64,000 nucleotides of DNA from Trachythela sp. YZ-2020 (taxonomy: Eukaryota > Cnidaria > Anthozoa > Malacalcyonacea > Clavulariidae): NCBI GenBank assembly GCA_016169945.1, contig JADLSH010000220.1, positions 5,443,001-5,507,000 on the forward strand, in the 5' to 3' direction. The notes below the pieces were generated by a model. It made no database searches. It worked only from the letters and a program-made list of their open reading frames with translations, and was not told the origin of the DNA. A program made the position numbers and the translations under genes. Each line of letters begins with the position of its first letter. Positions within the stretch are counted from its first letter, which is position 1. Shown piece after piece: positions 23,164-35,391 of the stretch.

Positions 23164-24985
23164 CTGCGAATAAAGAAACTATTGTTAAGGCAAGGATACT
23201 ATGTATTAGATGCAAATGGATATGAACACCATATAATTCATCATGTACGCGATGAAGGTTTACAGACATTGAGGAAGGTTGAAGTGAAACACTGAATAAA
23301 ACATTGCAAAGCAGTGCTAGAATAGTCAGGCTAGTAGTATTAGCAACAGACAAGCAGTACTGCAATTGCCAACTGGCAAACCTAAAAATTTCCAAGTATT
23401 TTGAGGAAGGTTGGAAAAACCCAAAATCCTACAGGTACCTGACGTGTAGAATACTACCTATACGCTAAACAGCCACGTAAAATAGATTTTAAAGCTTGAC
23501 CGTATGGATACATTAATCATAAAAAGTGCATGATATATACCTTTCACAGACTTTTTAAATACTCCACTCGTGGCCGGCAATTGATTTGCTGAGTTATTGG
23601 AACAGTTAGAGCCAGTAGAATTAATGCAATTATGTTTTGAACTGAAAATTCAGGACCTTCAAAGACACTTTTTTGAAACATTTTCGGAAAATCACATCAA
23701 TGTTCGCTTGTCTGAATAGGAAATAATAAAATTTAATCCGACCTAGGCTAACTTCCAAACCAAATTAAAACGAGGCAATTTTAATTTCCAGAAAGAAGTT
23801 TTCGGAGAGTCGGCATTTAATTAAATACGCTCAAGGCTCAAGCTCTTATCCTCTTTTAATGAAAGTCTTAATTGATGTTTCTCCTCGACACATTGTAAAA
23901 ACCGACCAACGAATATTTACCGAAAAAATAGATTTCCTTCGTTTTTTGTCCACAATTGGCCTTCACCCGCACTTACTTTTAGACCATTATCAGAATTGTC
24001 ATCCGCATATTTTTCACTATATAATTTTTAGCACATTTTCTATTTTGCGGCTAGTGCGGCTGAGACCACGGTTAAGCTGAGACTGAACGAAATTTAGAGC
24101 CCTCGACACCTTTCAAAATTGAACGCCTGAGCGCCAGTATCCCTGTTTAGGATAATTTAGTGTTACCTTTTTCACATTTATTTGGTTAAACGTTTTTACA
24201 TTAAAATACCGGAAAGCGTTTGTAGAATACAGATATATATGATATAGCTTTTGTGTAAATAACACTTTTAACTCGGGACAAAAACCTTGAAAGAGATAAA
24301 TAAGTAACTGAACTATTTAAGAATAATGATGTATTGTAAAATATTCTCCCACCAATTGACCCTAATATCCTTAATGAATTCACATGCAAGATGTGAAGTG
24401 CACAAGGAATTCTGTTCTTAATTAGTTGGCTTTTTCCCATTTTTTCGACATGCTGCTATAACACCAGAATTCCCGGTGATAATCCCGCTTTTCGGAGCGT
24501 TATTTTTTAGGTATTTGCAAAGCTCTCAATAAGAAAGCTAAAGAGAAGGAATGTGAATTTATCGCCAGATGGATGAAAACATGCGTAAGTCACTTTCACT
24601 GGGGCCGGTTGTACGAAAGGCGTTTAACTTAAACGGTGTTTAGCCTCTATCCAGCGGATACATTTCCTATCCAACGGTTAGTTAACAGGCAGGTAAAATT
24701 GCGTTGTACGAAGCTCGTTTAGCGCCGCGTGAAACTATCCGTCGGATAATCTTAAAACTAATCGGAGAAAACCGGATTTTCATGAAATTTCTTACCTCTA
24801 CATCATCTGTTGCTAGGCATTTTTAACATTTCAACTTAATTTGTATTCTTTGAAGGTTTATTCAACTTGTGAAATCCACAAAGCTTTAAATGCAGTAGAT
24901 ATTTTTGCTGTTGGTTGGAATTTAGGAGTTTCATATCCACTTTTCTGCATTTCGCTTCAAAGACTTTCGGCTTCTTTATACGAAT
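23164..24985. other. Intron start, no gene seen
   Basis: Single-copy-looking intronic DNA upstream of the PAN exon. I found no credible exon. From about 24602 to 24760 there is a GGGGCCGGTTGTACGAAAGG repeat end with TATCC(A/G)(A/G)CGG words. Related sequence recurs inverted at about 25830-25990 (GGATAGCG, CGTACAACGCG), so the two may bound an older inverted-repeat element. Confidence 0.5.
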
Positions 24986-24992
24986 GCAATAT

Positions 24993-25160
24993 ACAATTAC
25001 TTTATGGTTTCCGTGTTTGGATGGCCTGATCCAAACACGCGGGAATGTTGCGAGAGTTAAGAAAAGCGCGCGAAATCTCGAGCCGAAGGCGAGTGATTTT
25101 GAGCAACATTCCCAAGTGTTTGGATCAGGGCATCCAAACACGGAAACCATAAAGTAATTG
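24993..25160. repeat. 168-bp palindromic repeat
   Basis: The first and last roughly 45 bases are inverted copies (CAATTACTTTATGGTTTCCG on the left, CGGAAACCATAAAGTAATTG on the right), each also containing TGTTTGGAT...ATCCAAACA. A further half copy follows at about 25190-25225. It is probably a MITE with a strong hairpin. Confidence 0.7.
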
Positions 25161-25225
25161 TTTTATAAAATAACAACAACAAGATAGTCTTCCGTGTTTG
25201 GATGGCCTGATCCAAACACGGGTTT

Positions 25226-26915
25226 CGACCAATCAGAGCACGCGTTATATACATGTTATTTTATAATAGCAAATACTGTTTACGTTGTTTCCGAAAAAGG
25301 GACTGAATATTTTGTTCCTTGATCTTGCACTAGATTCTGAATAGTTTTAAGAACATTTCCTCACAAGTTTTGATTGAAAGCCATTAAGCAAGCGAACAAA
25401 GATTTTTCGTCTTTCGGCGTCGCGTTGTCTGTTTATTTGTATACTTGTTTGGCTTTCCAAAGGCAAAGTTTGAAAGTTGTGTCTTCATACACTAGTTCGT
25501 TGGTTGTTTTTTTAAATAACTAAAAGTTGGAATTTTACGCACTGCTTGTTTTCAAAAGGAAGGAGAAAAAAAGCCAGAATACTGAAATCGTATAAACCGA
25601 CTGACACCGGCATGAAAATAAAATACATATTGACAACAAAGACATTGTATTTCTAGTTACCTTGGCTCCGTGAATTTTAAGATCATGAGGACTCAAGAGA
25701 AGTCAAAAGTGAGTTTTTATGCTTATTCGATATAGAAAAGGGACTCCCAACAGCTAGGTTTTTGCATTTTTATTACAATCTGACCCTTCTTTCATGCGAA
25801 ATATTCATTGCTTTTCTTGACTGAACTTCGAATTTATCCGCCGGATAGCGACTTAAACGACCTCAAGACACCGTTTAAATTTATCCACCGTTTAACAAAA
25901 TTTAACCGGTGGATAGCGCGAAACGGGCTTCGTACAACGCGATTTCTCGAGCGTTTAAATTTTATCCGGCGGATAGCGAGTTGTTTCACACTTCCTTTTT
26001 CGTTTATCATCTTTGGCGATTTCCGCATGGATATTATCAAAGAATTATGGATTTCCGGACATATCTCGATACTTCCCGACAAATTCCGACTGTCTCCGAC
26101 AAATTCCGACGATTTCCGACACTTTCCGGTCGTAAAATTTAGATTCATGAACTTTTTGTGAACTTTTGACGTAAGCGTACATGAATATTTTGAGATTTCA
26201 TCTGGCAACACTGGGTGTCCAGTCTTCTTACTACACGCATAAAGGTTCTCGGGATAGCGTCATCACATTCACACCTCCATATTTAAAAAAATACTTATTT
26301 TTGTTCTGTTAATCGAAATCGAGCTCGAAATTTTATATTTTTGACCCAAGATAAACTAGATTTTCAGAAGCAATACATCGGCTACTACTGAATAATATTC
26401 AGGTAAGGTTATTGTTATGTTTTTTTTTATATATAATAGTACGGCGGCCCAGACACGACAGCACAAAAACAATTTTCTATTTTTTGATTTTTTGATTTTT
26501 TGAATTTTGAATTTTTGAATTTTTTGATATTTTGATATTTTTATTTTTTTATTTTCTTATTGTCTTTCCCTTGCTAAACTAGCATCGCGAACTAGCACGA
26601 CACTGTGAATGGATTTAGCAGGCAATTTGCGAGGCAAATGCTTACGGTATTTGTGATGAATATAAAAGGAGCAATCCAGGCTCACATAATTGTCTGTGTT
26701 TTTGCCCTGCTTTCGAGCACGTAAGTTATATTCATTTGAGTTTACATTTTTAGTTGTATCTAAAATATCTAAAATGCAGAGGACTCTCTTCTTTTAAAAA
26801 ATGTGCAGATAAATACGACTAAAACATTCATAAAACGATAATATATTGTGTTTCCTTACATCGATCTACCTCTAACGCCATTTTGTAACTCGATCCTCGT
26901 GCAACTAACTGTGTA
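25226..26915. other. Intronic DNA with simple repeats
   Basis: There are no convincing genes. About 26060-26135 holds several irregular TTCCGAC words, and 26425-26560 is a T-rich tract of TTTTTGAT and TTTTGAAT words. The overlapping ORFs near 25808-26211 lie in the repeat-end sequence and have no recognisable domain. Confidence 0.5.
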
Positions 26916-27432
26916 TAGAATACTGGGTTTGGTGGATAATCCAAGTGAGTAGATATATACACAATTTTAAGACCTAACCAGGAACGGTTGCGAAAAATGC
27001 AACACTAGGTCCTCTGGCAGGAATTGAACCCACGGCCCTGCGATTCTGGTGCAGCGCTCTAACCAACTGAGCTACAGAGGCCATTGCTGAGCTGTAACCG
27101 TAAGTTCAGTATATATAGGTGATCGGGTGTGCGTGTTGTGATAAGGTTAACTTCAAAGATTTTTTGCACTTCACTTGGTTGTACTAGAATACTGGGTTTG
27201 GTGGATAATCCAAGTGAGTAGATATATACACAATTTTAAGACCTAACCAGGAACGGTTGCGAAAAATGCAACACTAGGTCCTCTGGCAGGAATTGAACCC
27301 ACGGCCCTGCGATTCTGGTGCAGCGCTCTAACCAACTGAGCTACAGAGGCCATTGCTGAGCTGTAACCGTAAGTTCAGTATATATAGGTGATCGGGTGTG
27401 CGTGTTGTGATAAGGTTAACTTCAAAGATTTT
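26915..27432 (-). mobile_element. Tandem pair of tRNA-derived SINEs
   Basis: Two nearly identical copies are offset by 269 bases (about 26915-27163 and 27184-27432). On the minus strand each carries a tRNA-like head (27008-27082 and 27277-27351) with A box TAGCTCAGTTGGTTAGAGC and B box GGGTTCAATTCC. The D, anticodon and T stems mostly pair, with one acceptor mismatch. The body includes GCAACCGTTCCTGGTTAGGT. It is the same family as the SINE head in the 5.7 kb units. A C where tRNAs have U33, together with the SINE body, argues against a working tRNA. Confidence 0.75.
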
Positions 27433-27454
27433 GTATATTAACTGTGTATACTTC

Positions 27455-27567
27455 TATTTTCAAACTTTTATTTTCAAACTTTTATTTTCAAACTTTTATT
27501 TTCAAACTTATATTTTCAAACTTTTATTTTCAAACTTTTATTTTCAAACTTTTATTTTCAAACTTAA
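27455..27567. repeat. 15-bp AT-rich minisatellite
   Basis: About seven to eight tandem copies of a unit near AACTTTTATTTTCAA, running up to the edge of the foldback element. It has open frames only because the unit is a multiple of three. Confidence 0.9.
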
Positions 27568-27589
27568 ATCTTATCCACCAGGAAGCAAC

Positions 27590-28369
27590 GAGTTTGGGTT
27601 TTGGTCGAGGGTCAGAGGTCGAGGGTCGAGGGTGGAAGGTCGAGGTCGAGGGTGAAAGGTCGAGGTCGAGGGTCGAAAGTCGAGGTCGAGGGTCGAAAGT
27701 TGAGGTCGAGTGTCGAATGTCGAGGTCGAGGGTCGAAAGTCGAGGTCGAAAAATTGATTTCATTGGTACCGTTGAATTTGAGTAGAATGTTGAATGGTAT
27801 AAAAACTTTTAAAAACTATACTTTTGTCAATTTACAGTACTTCTTTTCGTAAATATTAACACGAAATATTGATTAGTAAGTTAAATTAATGATATTAAAT
27901 ATAGATTTTATAATTGTTGTTAAATTGACAAGGCCGCGATCATAACTAAAAATAGTTATGAAAATAGTTCAAAAATAGTTATGACCGCGGCCTTGTCAAT
28001 TATAAAATCTAAATTTAGTATCATTAATTTACCTTACTAATCAATATTTTGTGTTAATTTTACGAAAAGAAGTTCTGTAAATTGACAAAAGTATAGTTTT
28101 TAAAAGTTTTTACACCATTCAGCATCAACAGTACCAATGAAATCACTACTCAAACTACTCAAACTCAACAGTACCAATGAAATCAATTTTTCGACCTCGA
28201 CATTCGACCCTCAACCTCGACATTCGACCCTGGACCTCACTTTCGACCCTCGACCTCGACTTTCGACCCTCGACCTCGACCTTCCACCCTCGACCTGGAC
28301 CTTCCACTCTCGACCTCTACCTTCCACCCTCGACCCTCAACCTCTGACCCTCGACCAAAACCCGAACTC
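27590..28369. mobile_element. 780-bp foldback element with 9-bp target duplication
   Basis: The whole segment is an inverted repeat centred near 27963. The outer parts of both arms are GGTCGAGGTCGAGGGTCGAA-type minisatellites, and the inner arms are single-copy sequence ending in CGCGGCCTTGTCAA on both sides of a short AAATAGTT core. The end GAGTTTGGGTTTTGG on the left matches inverted CCAAAACCCGAACTC on the right. The bases GGAAGCAAC flank the element directly at 27581-27589 and 28370-28378. Nine-base duplications are typical of Mutator-like elements, so a non-autonomous MULE or foldback element is the best class. Confidence 0.85.
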
Positions 28370-28378
28370 GGAAGCAAC

Positions 28379-30312
28379 GTGCCCAACTCATCATTAGTCA
28401 TTAAAGCACCCTGCTAAAACATCCCATTTTTATCATTGCACGATTTAATATAATTTCGTAGCGAATTTTAGGAACTGACATGTAATAATTACAGTAAATT
28501 TTAAAATGTATATAAACTGTAAATACCCCCAAAAAAACCCGGAAGCGGGGTAAAGAGCCTGAGTTTCATGAGGGTTGAATAACAACGTCAACGCCATGTG
28601 CATGGGAAAGAATGTTTCGAGGAAGTGGTTTTTACGTTTCAATTTCTGTAGGAGTGTACATCCATGAACATCAAACGAAATATCAAATATAAACAAACGT
28701 GGAAAACGTTTTCCCGGGTCGTTTCGTATGGTCTTACACCATACTAAAGTCACTTGTCGCGTGGCGTGCACAAATTAATCTCCTACACAGGAAGGTAGCG
28801 AAGCATCTGGCATTTGGGGGGGGGGGGTCAAATAATTTTACCTGAAAATTAAACTTCTATGTTAAAATTTACCTGAAGTATAGTCATTATAATAGACCTT
28901 TTCTGATAGATTATCAGGCCGAACGCTATTCCGGCGGGGCCGCGGCCTCCTCGCTTCCTACGCCCCTGTTGATTATCATTGTAATACAGAGTTATTTAAA
29001 GATAGGAGGGCCTCCCCAGACGATTTTTATATTTTTGAGGCTCCAGGACTGCATTTCCAGCGTTTTCTGAAGCGATTTTGCAAACGAATTGCGTCCAAAT
29101 TGACTGTATTTTGCACAAAATTTTAGTTATGTGGAGGTTTTAAAAGAGAACAGTTTCTTTCAAGTCATTTAACATTCAATTTTACTTAGCACTTTACAAA
29201 ATATAACGACTTTATCCCCCAATTAAATTTACCTGAAAATGTCAAAATTTTACCTCGAATTTTACCTGATTCTTTTTCACCTTTTACGGTTGGAGGGGTG
29301 TTACACCCCCCCCCCCCGCTCGCTACGTCCCTGTTCCTACTAGTGTAGATACTATAATATTAGTAGCTGGAATTTTTTCATTTAAGCTCTGCTTAGAGGT
29401 TATCGGGTATTGATACAATTTGTCAGTATTAAAACTCCCTTGCTTATTCAAGTACTATAGCAGAGTATGATTAATATCATCAAAAAAATCAAAAAATCAA
29501 AAAATCAATCGTGAATGTTAAGCATGTTGTCCCCGCTTAAAATTTGAATTTGCTGCGACAATATATGAATTAAAACGCAGAAAATAATACAGTTCCAATT
29601 TAAAATTACTTCAGCAAATGCTACTACTATACAAAATCTTCAATTTTACTTGGTCTTTCAATGTTTATATACTGTATATGACAGATTGGTAGTTAAATAC
29701 TCGGAGCCCAGATGTTTTGTCCTAGTATATAGCTTTATTTAAAGATTTAACCACTGCAAAATCAGCTACAACTTTCGTATAAGGTTGTAATATAATTATG
29801 TTGATTCATATGCAGTGAAAATGGAGAAAAAAACAAAGTATTGCCTATTCTAAATATATTATTTGAGTTAATTCAAGAGGTTGCATCCTTGTCATCACGA
29901 ACTGGTATACTGTCAATCAGAGTCATGTATCGAAATTCTGCTGTATTTTGTAAGCTGAAATGTTTCATCGATAGTAATAGGTCAGATTCGCATGACCTTG
30001 ATATATTTTCACATGTCCGAAACCTGTCCAAGAATGTAAAATCACTGTGCCCATTGTCCAACTATTTCTACTATCATATGTAAATGTTCGAATGCCTGGT
30101 TGATATATTTTTATTGTGGGAAGTTTATGCACCAGTCAATGTAAATCCATGATGCTCTCATGCTGCCGATAAGTGGATATTTGGTAGTACCAGGAATATT
30201 CTCCCCGTTTACACAAAAATAGCTTGCTTCAAAAGTTAATCATAGATGTTAAATTATAACATGCCTATGTTCCAAGAGTAGAGAGGACTAACACTATGCC
30301 CTACTTATCCAT
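28379..30312. other. Intronic DNA, no gene identified
   Basis: Contains a poly-G tract at 28816 and a poly-C tract at about 29305. These sit near the inverted words GGTAGCGAAG (28794) and CTCGCTACGTCC (29319), perhaps the ends of an old hAT-like element. ORFs at 28445-28771 and 29841-30083 have no recognisable domain or homology. Confidence 0.5.
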
Positions 30313-30696
30313 GTATCAGTGGCTTCCCCCTGGGGTTGACCCCTGGGGACCCGGAGGCATTTGCCAAGTGTTTGCATTCCACGGGGAAAAGTCAAATTTG
30401 GTTCTCAAACCGAAAACCCACAGGAAAGTACCCAGGAGGTTTTGATTTAGAAACTCCCGAATGTGACTTTGACGCATTGAATTTATTATGAATTTATAGA
30501 ATTGGTCTACGGCTATTCATATTATACATTTCCTATATTTTGCTACAAGCCTTGTTGATGTTTTTAGTGTTGATAAGTCAGTCAATAAACGAGAGCTTAT
30601 ACCGCTTGCAACTGGCTGTGTAACTTGATATAAGATTGAAAAAAAAGATACTGCCCTGGTACCTGTATCTTGTACCCAGGGGGAAGCCACTGATAC
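30313..30696. mobile_element. 384-bp inverted-repeat MITE
   Basis: A terminal inverted repeat of 22 bases starts GTATCAGTGGCTTCCCCCTG on the left; the right end is its exact inverse (CAGGGGGAAGCCACTGATAC). The CAGTGGC end resembles hAT-type termini. There is no ORF of interest and no clear target duplication. Confidence 0.75.
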
Positions 30697-32144
30697 ACGC
30701 ATTTCCTAAGGGCAATACTGGCTGTGGTACAACATATCTATTTCTCACACTGCACTATGTGGTATCGACTGGTACTTCCTTCCCACATTCTAATGGGGTC
30801 AGACAGAGCAATGTGTGGATATGGAACTCATTGCCAGTTCCGGACACTTCGCAAAATATTGGGGGTGCGACATATAACCATCCTTTTGTTGCTGCAAATC
30901 TCAATTTTCTTAAAACCTTTTTCACTTGAATTTCATGCAAATTTACTTATAGCCTATCAAGGCTTTTGTGGTTATAAAATCATTGATACAGCTTTGTTAC
31001 ACAGTTAACCAGCTATCGTTCAAAGGCTTTGAGAAATAATTTGGGGGGACGACCGGCATCCTTGGCCCCACCTAGTGTCCGCCACTGCTTATTGCAAAAT
31101 ACTTAAAATTGATTATGATTTTAGATATAACTGTAATTTAATCCAATAATAGTTGACTCCTATAATATGCGTACCAGGGTTCATTAATGTTTTTGTTTCT
31201 GTGAGCAAAGTTTATTACCTTTTGAAATGTGCTTGCAAATTAAAATACATCTTATATTTTTAGAAAATACGAGTCCCCCTTACTGTCTGCCACTGCTTAA
31301 TATTACAGAATTCTATAATGTTCCTGCAGAAATTGAAAAGGTAATAAATTTTGTACATATATGTTAATGATGCCAGACCTTTACCAATGTTGAGCGGTTA
31401 ACCATTAAGGAAGTTCCCTAATTCCCCATACGTTAGTTTACTATGTTTAACACCACATAATTGTACTCGTCACAGACCGCTGGATGTTGGTGGGTTAATC
31501 GAACTGTTTGCCCATGTCTCTTTTTAACCCATTAATTAAGACAATTTGCTCATTTCACCCTAGTGGCCCTACATTCCTATTTTACTCTGTCTAAATGCCA
31601 GACGATTTTACTTGTTAAGGGACGAGTGTTGGATATGCATGGCTTAAATAGACATAATTATGAGAACTGTCTATATATATATCAATATGTCAGGTTGTCC
31701 TAATATATATATATATGTTTACTTCTCTTGAGACAGATACTGTATATTTGGACTGGCAAAACAAGGTCCTCAGGACTCAAAGATTAGAACAATGATATAT
31801 TACTGGAAGAGACAAAACAAATGACACAAAGATTCAATGAACTGCAACAAGTTATGTGTGTTTGATATTGGCCAATGTGACAATGTAAAAGGTATTCAGA
31901 TCATGGAAAACTTAGGGTTGCAATCTTTTGACAATCACATGTCTACAAACTATGAGACGATTAGTATTAGTATAGTATTCTAACTCTAATGAACCCTCAC
32001 TTATGGTTAACCTATTAAACCGCAATGTGCCTTAATTCGCTATTATACTCTGTCTAATACCAGGCAGTTTTTCAATCAATATGCAGCGACTTGTTCGAAA
32101 CCAGGCTGTTTTACCAAGTTGGTTGTCTCACAACAAGGTAGATT
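30697..32144. other. Intronic DNA, no gene identified
   Basis: AT-rich sequence with short TATATA runs near 31668-31710. The overlapping ORFs at 30636-31008 have no recognisable domain. No splice-flanked domain exon was seen. Confidence 0.5.
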
Positions 32145-33396
32145 ATTACCATTTGCGTTCAAGCGTGTGGCGTGCGGTTTCAAAACGTACGTTTTACGTT
32201 TCAAAACGTACGTTTGGCGTTTCAAAACGTACGTTTAGTGTTTCAAAACGTACGTTTTGCCACGCCCCATGTCATGTTTAGGCAATGAAACTGACATGTT
32301 TTGGGGCTTCGAACGGCATGTTTTGCTACGCACTAGAAAGGTTTTAAAAGTAATTCGCACGTTTAAGAGCGAGATTTAATATTGGACAATGATATCCGCG
32401 GACCAAATTCAAGTGCAAGTTCAGGTGGAAGAAACACGACGTGTTTTTTTCATGACTTAGCTTCGCAAAATCTGTTCCAAATATGTTTTACTGTATTCGG
32501 AGATACTCCAAATTCTTTGGGATATTGCACATACGTTCGCGGAATGTAGCCAGTAATGCGGTCGCCTCCTTCTTTTAGAATTTTGTCGATCATGAAGCAT
32601 CTAAAATGGATTAAATTTGAAAAAGCTGGATAGCCTATACGACTGGCACGAGATTTTCCAACAGGAGTTAGGATATCATCAAGTCGCAGGCATAATCTGG
32701 TTAAAATCCCCCGCATTTTGTACCGTGTGGCGGCAAGAACAGCGTCTTTTACATCACTTTCATTTGACATTGTGACAAACGTCCCTTCGTCGTCCCTGTA
32801 ATGCATTCGTAGTTGTTCTCCGTATTTAACTCCAGACAACGCCATGCATGTACTAGGCTATCCAGCTTTTTTAAATTTAATCCATTGAACTCGTTAACAG
32901 TAATTCTTGTAATTTTGCATCTCTCGTACTCATGTCCGTATAAAATTTTAACTTTGGCAGACATCGCCGCTCGAATAAAATTAAACGTACGAAATTTGTT
33001 TTGCAGTAAAACGATCACTCAAGTTTGTAAAACATGCAAGTTTCTACTGTCAAGCATGTCAATGTCACGGTCAAAACCCTTTTGTCATAGAGCTATTGTT
33101 TTGCGCATTATAATTAGAATGTTGACCCGCCCAACTTGACGTTTCAAACATACACAAAAGCGTTTTAAAGTTAGTGCGTCACGATTGCTTGCAAATGGTA
33201 ATATTAAACGTCGCTCTTAAACGTGCGAATTACTTTTAAAACCTTTCCAGTGCGTAGCAAAACATGCTGTTCGAAGCCCCAAAACATGTCAGTTTCATTG
33301 CCCAAACATGACATGGGGCGCGGCAAAACGTACGTTTTGAAACGCTAAACGTACGTTTTGAAATCGCACGCCGCACGCTTGAATGCAAATGGTAAT
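32145..33396. mobile_element. 1.25 kb long-TIR element carrying a PB1-HTH gene
   Basis: The ends are inverted copies about 230 bases long, starting ATTACCATTTGC on the left and ending GCAAATGGTAAT on the right. They include CAAGCGTG...GCGTGCG, tandem CAAAACGTACGTTT words and a shared CATGTTTTGGGGCTTCGAA block. The left arm has more copies of the CAAAACGTACGTTT word than the right. The interior holds a minus-strand gene and nothing resembling a DDE transposase, so the element is probably non-autonomous or a gene-capturing derivative. Confidence 0.8.
32450..32964 (-). pseudogene. PB1 domain plus helix-turn-helix protein, frameshifted
   Basis: The N-terminal frame starts MSAKVKILYGHEYERCKI at 32964 and gives the first half of a PB1-like ubiquitin fold. 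The second half continues in another frame (32450-32845) with LRMHYRDDEGTFVTMSNESD, the acidic OPCA-like motif of PB1 domains. The frame change falls near 32835-32850. Further on is a helix-turn-helix-like segment (ILKEGGDRITGYIPRTYVQ, FGVSPNTVKHIWNRF) resembling the paired-type DNA-binding start of IS630/mariner-like transposases; it ends at TAG 32450. PB1 domains mediate protein-protein pairing. The pairing with a transposase-type HTH is unusual. Function is unknown. Confidence 0.6.
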
Positions 33397-34799
33397 ATAT
33401 ACTCAGTGGCGAAGCCAGTGGTCATGCAGGTCATGCAGTGCATGACTAAAACTTTCCCCAAAAATGTTTAAAAATCAGTTCAAATAAAAAAGTAAAATTG
33501 TCTAAAATAGAATTACGCTTTGTCTTTGCCTTTCTACGTTCAGCTGCTTTATGCTATATTTTTTGACATAAATCAATGGTCTTTACACGATATTTTCGCT
33601 GAATATTCTCGTATGTTTTTGATTTCGGCTTTGTTGCCTTGGCAACTGAGTAGGGGTTGTATATTTTGACATGCATGACCGGTTGCGTAATACGAGTGGA
33701 AAACGAGTGCGAGGAATTGCTGCGTGGTTACCCACTGCGTGTTTTGGTCATGCATTTTCAGAATTGCATGACTAATTATTATTTTATAATTATTAGGTTT
33801 CTTGTTTTCTGATTGGCTTACGATGTTTGCGCACGCGCAATGCGGTTGTTTTTTACGTTATGGTCATGCAATTTTCGATTTGCATGACTAACGGGCAGCC
33901 CAGCCTGATCACAGCCTCTTTTCTCGAAGCTTTCCGCCTGAATGAACTTGGCTTCAAGTCATTCACATTTTCAGTTCTTCTTCACTCGACGTTAACAAGA
34001 TTGTTTCGGAGTTGGTGAGAAAATCCTTTTCTGCTTGGGCTACTGCAGTACTGCTGAACAGAATATTACTGTTAAGCAGCGACCAACGCCAGATCTTTCG
34101 TCAAGAAAATACTATTTGCCCGGCAGGGGACATATCTTCGGTTCGGTGCATGCTATGTAGATAGCAATACCACCGTTCGATTCAGCGTTTTACGATCTCT
34201 TTAGAGAAGTAAATTGTGTTGGTTTACAACGCTATGCGGCCAATGTAGCCGCTTTTAAAGACTCTGAATTTTGTTTTGTTTACAAATTAACAATAATATA
34301 AACTAATTAAATATTCATAAATACCACCATTCGACGGGTCTTTGTGATATCTTTGAAATGAATCCATTTTTATTACAATACAATACGACATAATCTAGCC
34401 CTTTTATGGCAATTCTCGTGAAAATGCTTTATTTGTTGCGAAGCCGGTATTGTCGGCTGAGCGAAACAGTCAAAATTTAGATATTATTTAAAAGGGTTAA
34501 CCTTCATTATTGTTCTCTGAAATATGCAAAATTCTCAACATTTTTTCCTTTATTAGGTCAAGCTATTCGTAGAAGTTGATGCCCAGATTGCTGCATATGG
34601 CAATTCTGAGAGTCAATATTAGTAGTAGGAGAGTGGGGCTTCTACGTCGGGCGGTGCAGGCGGTGCACGAAGCACCGCCCATGACGTCATCATTTCTTAA
34701 GTATTTTAATTTATTCACACTCACGTTAATTTATTTGAGCTTACTACAGTGCTAATGGCTTTTCTTTAACATTTTTGAACCGCTTCCGTTTGTTATCTA
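33397..34799. other. Intronic DNA with GCATGAC words
   Basis: Starts with CAGTGGCGAAGCCAGTGG, a hAT-like terminus. Several copies of TCATGCA and TGCATGAC lie between 33418 and 33890, some in inverted order. No gene was recognised; ORFs at 33573-33755 and 33827-34018 are not convincing. Confidence 0.45.
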
Positions 34800-35047
34800 C
34801 AGGGTGTATCAAAAAAAACGCAACCTCGGAATTTCCCAAGAAATCCACTTTGTTCTTAAGAACAAAAGATTTTAGGCCCCTGGGAATTTAAAATAGCTTC
34901 TAATCGTATTCCAGGAGCATAACTGTCGAATTACTAATAGGTCGTATTACTATTTTAAATTCCCCAGGGGCCTAAAATCTTTTGTGCTTAAGAACAAAGT
35001 GGATTTCTTGGGAAATTCCGAGGTTGCGTTTTTTTTTATACACCCTG
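34800..35047. mobile_element. 248-bp mariner-type MITE flanked by TA
   Basis: Both ends form a nearly perfect inverted repeat of about 100 bases: CAGGGTGTATCAAAAAAAAC on the left and an inverse copy ending ATACACCCTG on the right, with the CCCCTGGG block also shared. TA dinucleotides flank the element (34798-34799 and 35048-35049), as expected for Tc1/mariner insertion. Confidence 0.85.
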
Positions 35048-35231
35048 TACAGTTTTTTAGTTTATTACTAAGAATAGGAATGACGTAGCGCTCGGTATAT
35101 ATTCACTAAAGTTTACGCAATGCTTGTGGGACGTAGGTAATGAAATCATGCGCATGCGCATTAACACAATTTGTAAAATGTGGAGGATTATGTCAGTTTA
35201 GTGCTTTATGTAGAGGATTATGTCAGTTTAG

Positions 35232-35304
35232 AAGCTTCTGTGGAGCTTCTGTGGAGCTTCTGTGGAGCTTCTGTGGAGCTTCTGTGGAGCTTCTGTGGAG
35301 CTTC
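35232..35304. repeat. 11-bp satellite GCTTCTGTGGA
   Basis: About six to seven tandem copies of an 11-base unit. The inverse of the same unit is found at 36770-36872. Confidence 0.95.
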
Positions 35305-35310
35305 ATGTAT

Positions 35311-35391
35311 CGCCATGGAATAGTCTTACGGGACGTCGCTACGGGACGCATTTTAACGCGTCCCGACGTCCCGTAAGACTGTTCCATGGCA
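35311..35391. repeat. Hairpin between the satellites
   Basis: CCATGGAATAGTCTTACGGG near the start pairs with CCCGTAAGACTGTTCCATGG at the end, and the inner arms ACGGGACG/CGTCCCG continue the stem. Immediately after, 35400-35550 repeats GGGAC..(9-12)..AAATATGTCCC three times. Confidence 0.85.

Noticed and set aside
27008..27351. Two functional tRNA genes
   Set aside because: The stems are imperfect, the position before the anticodon is C rather than U, and each copy is embedded in a longer repeated SINE body.
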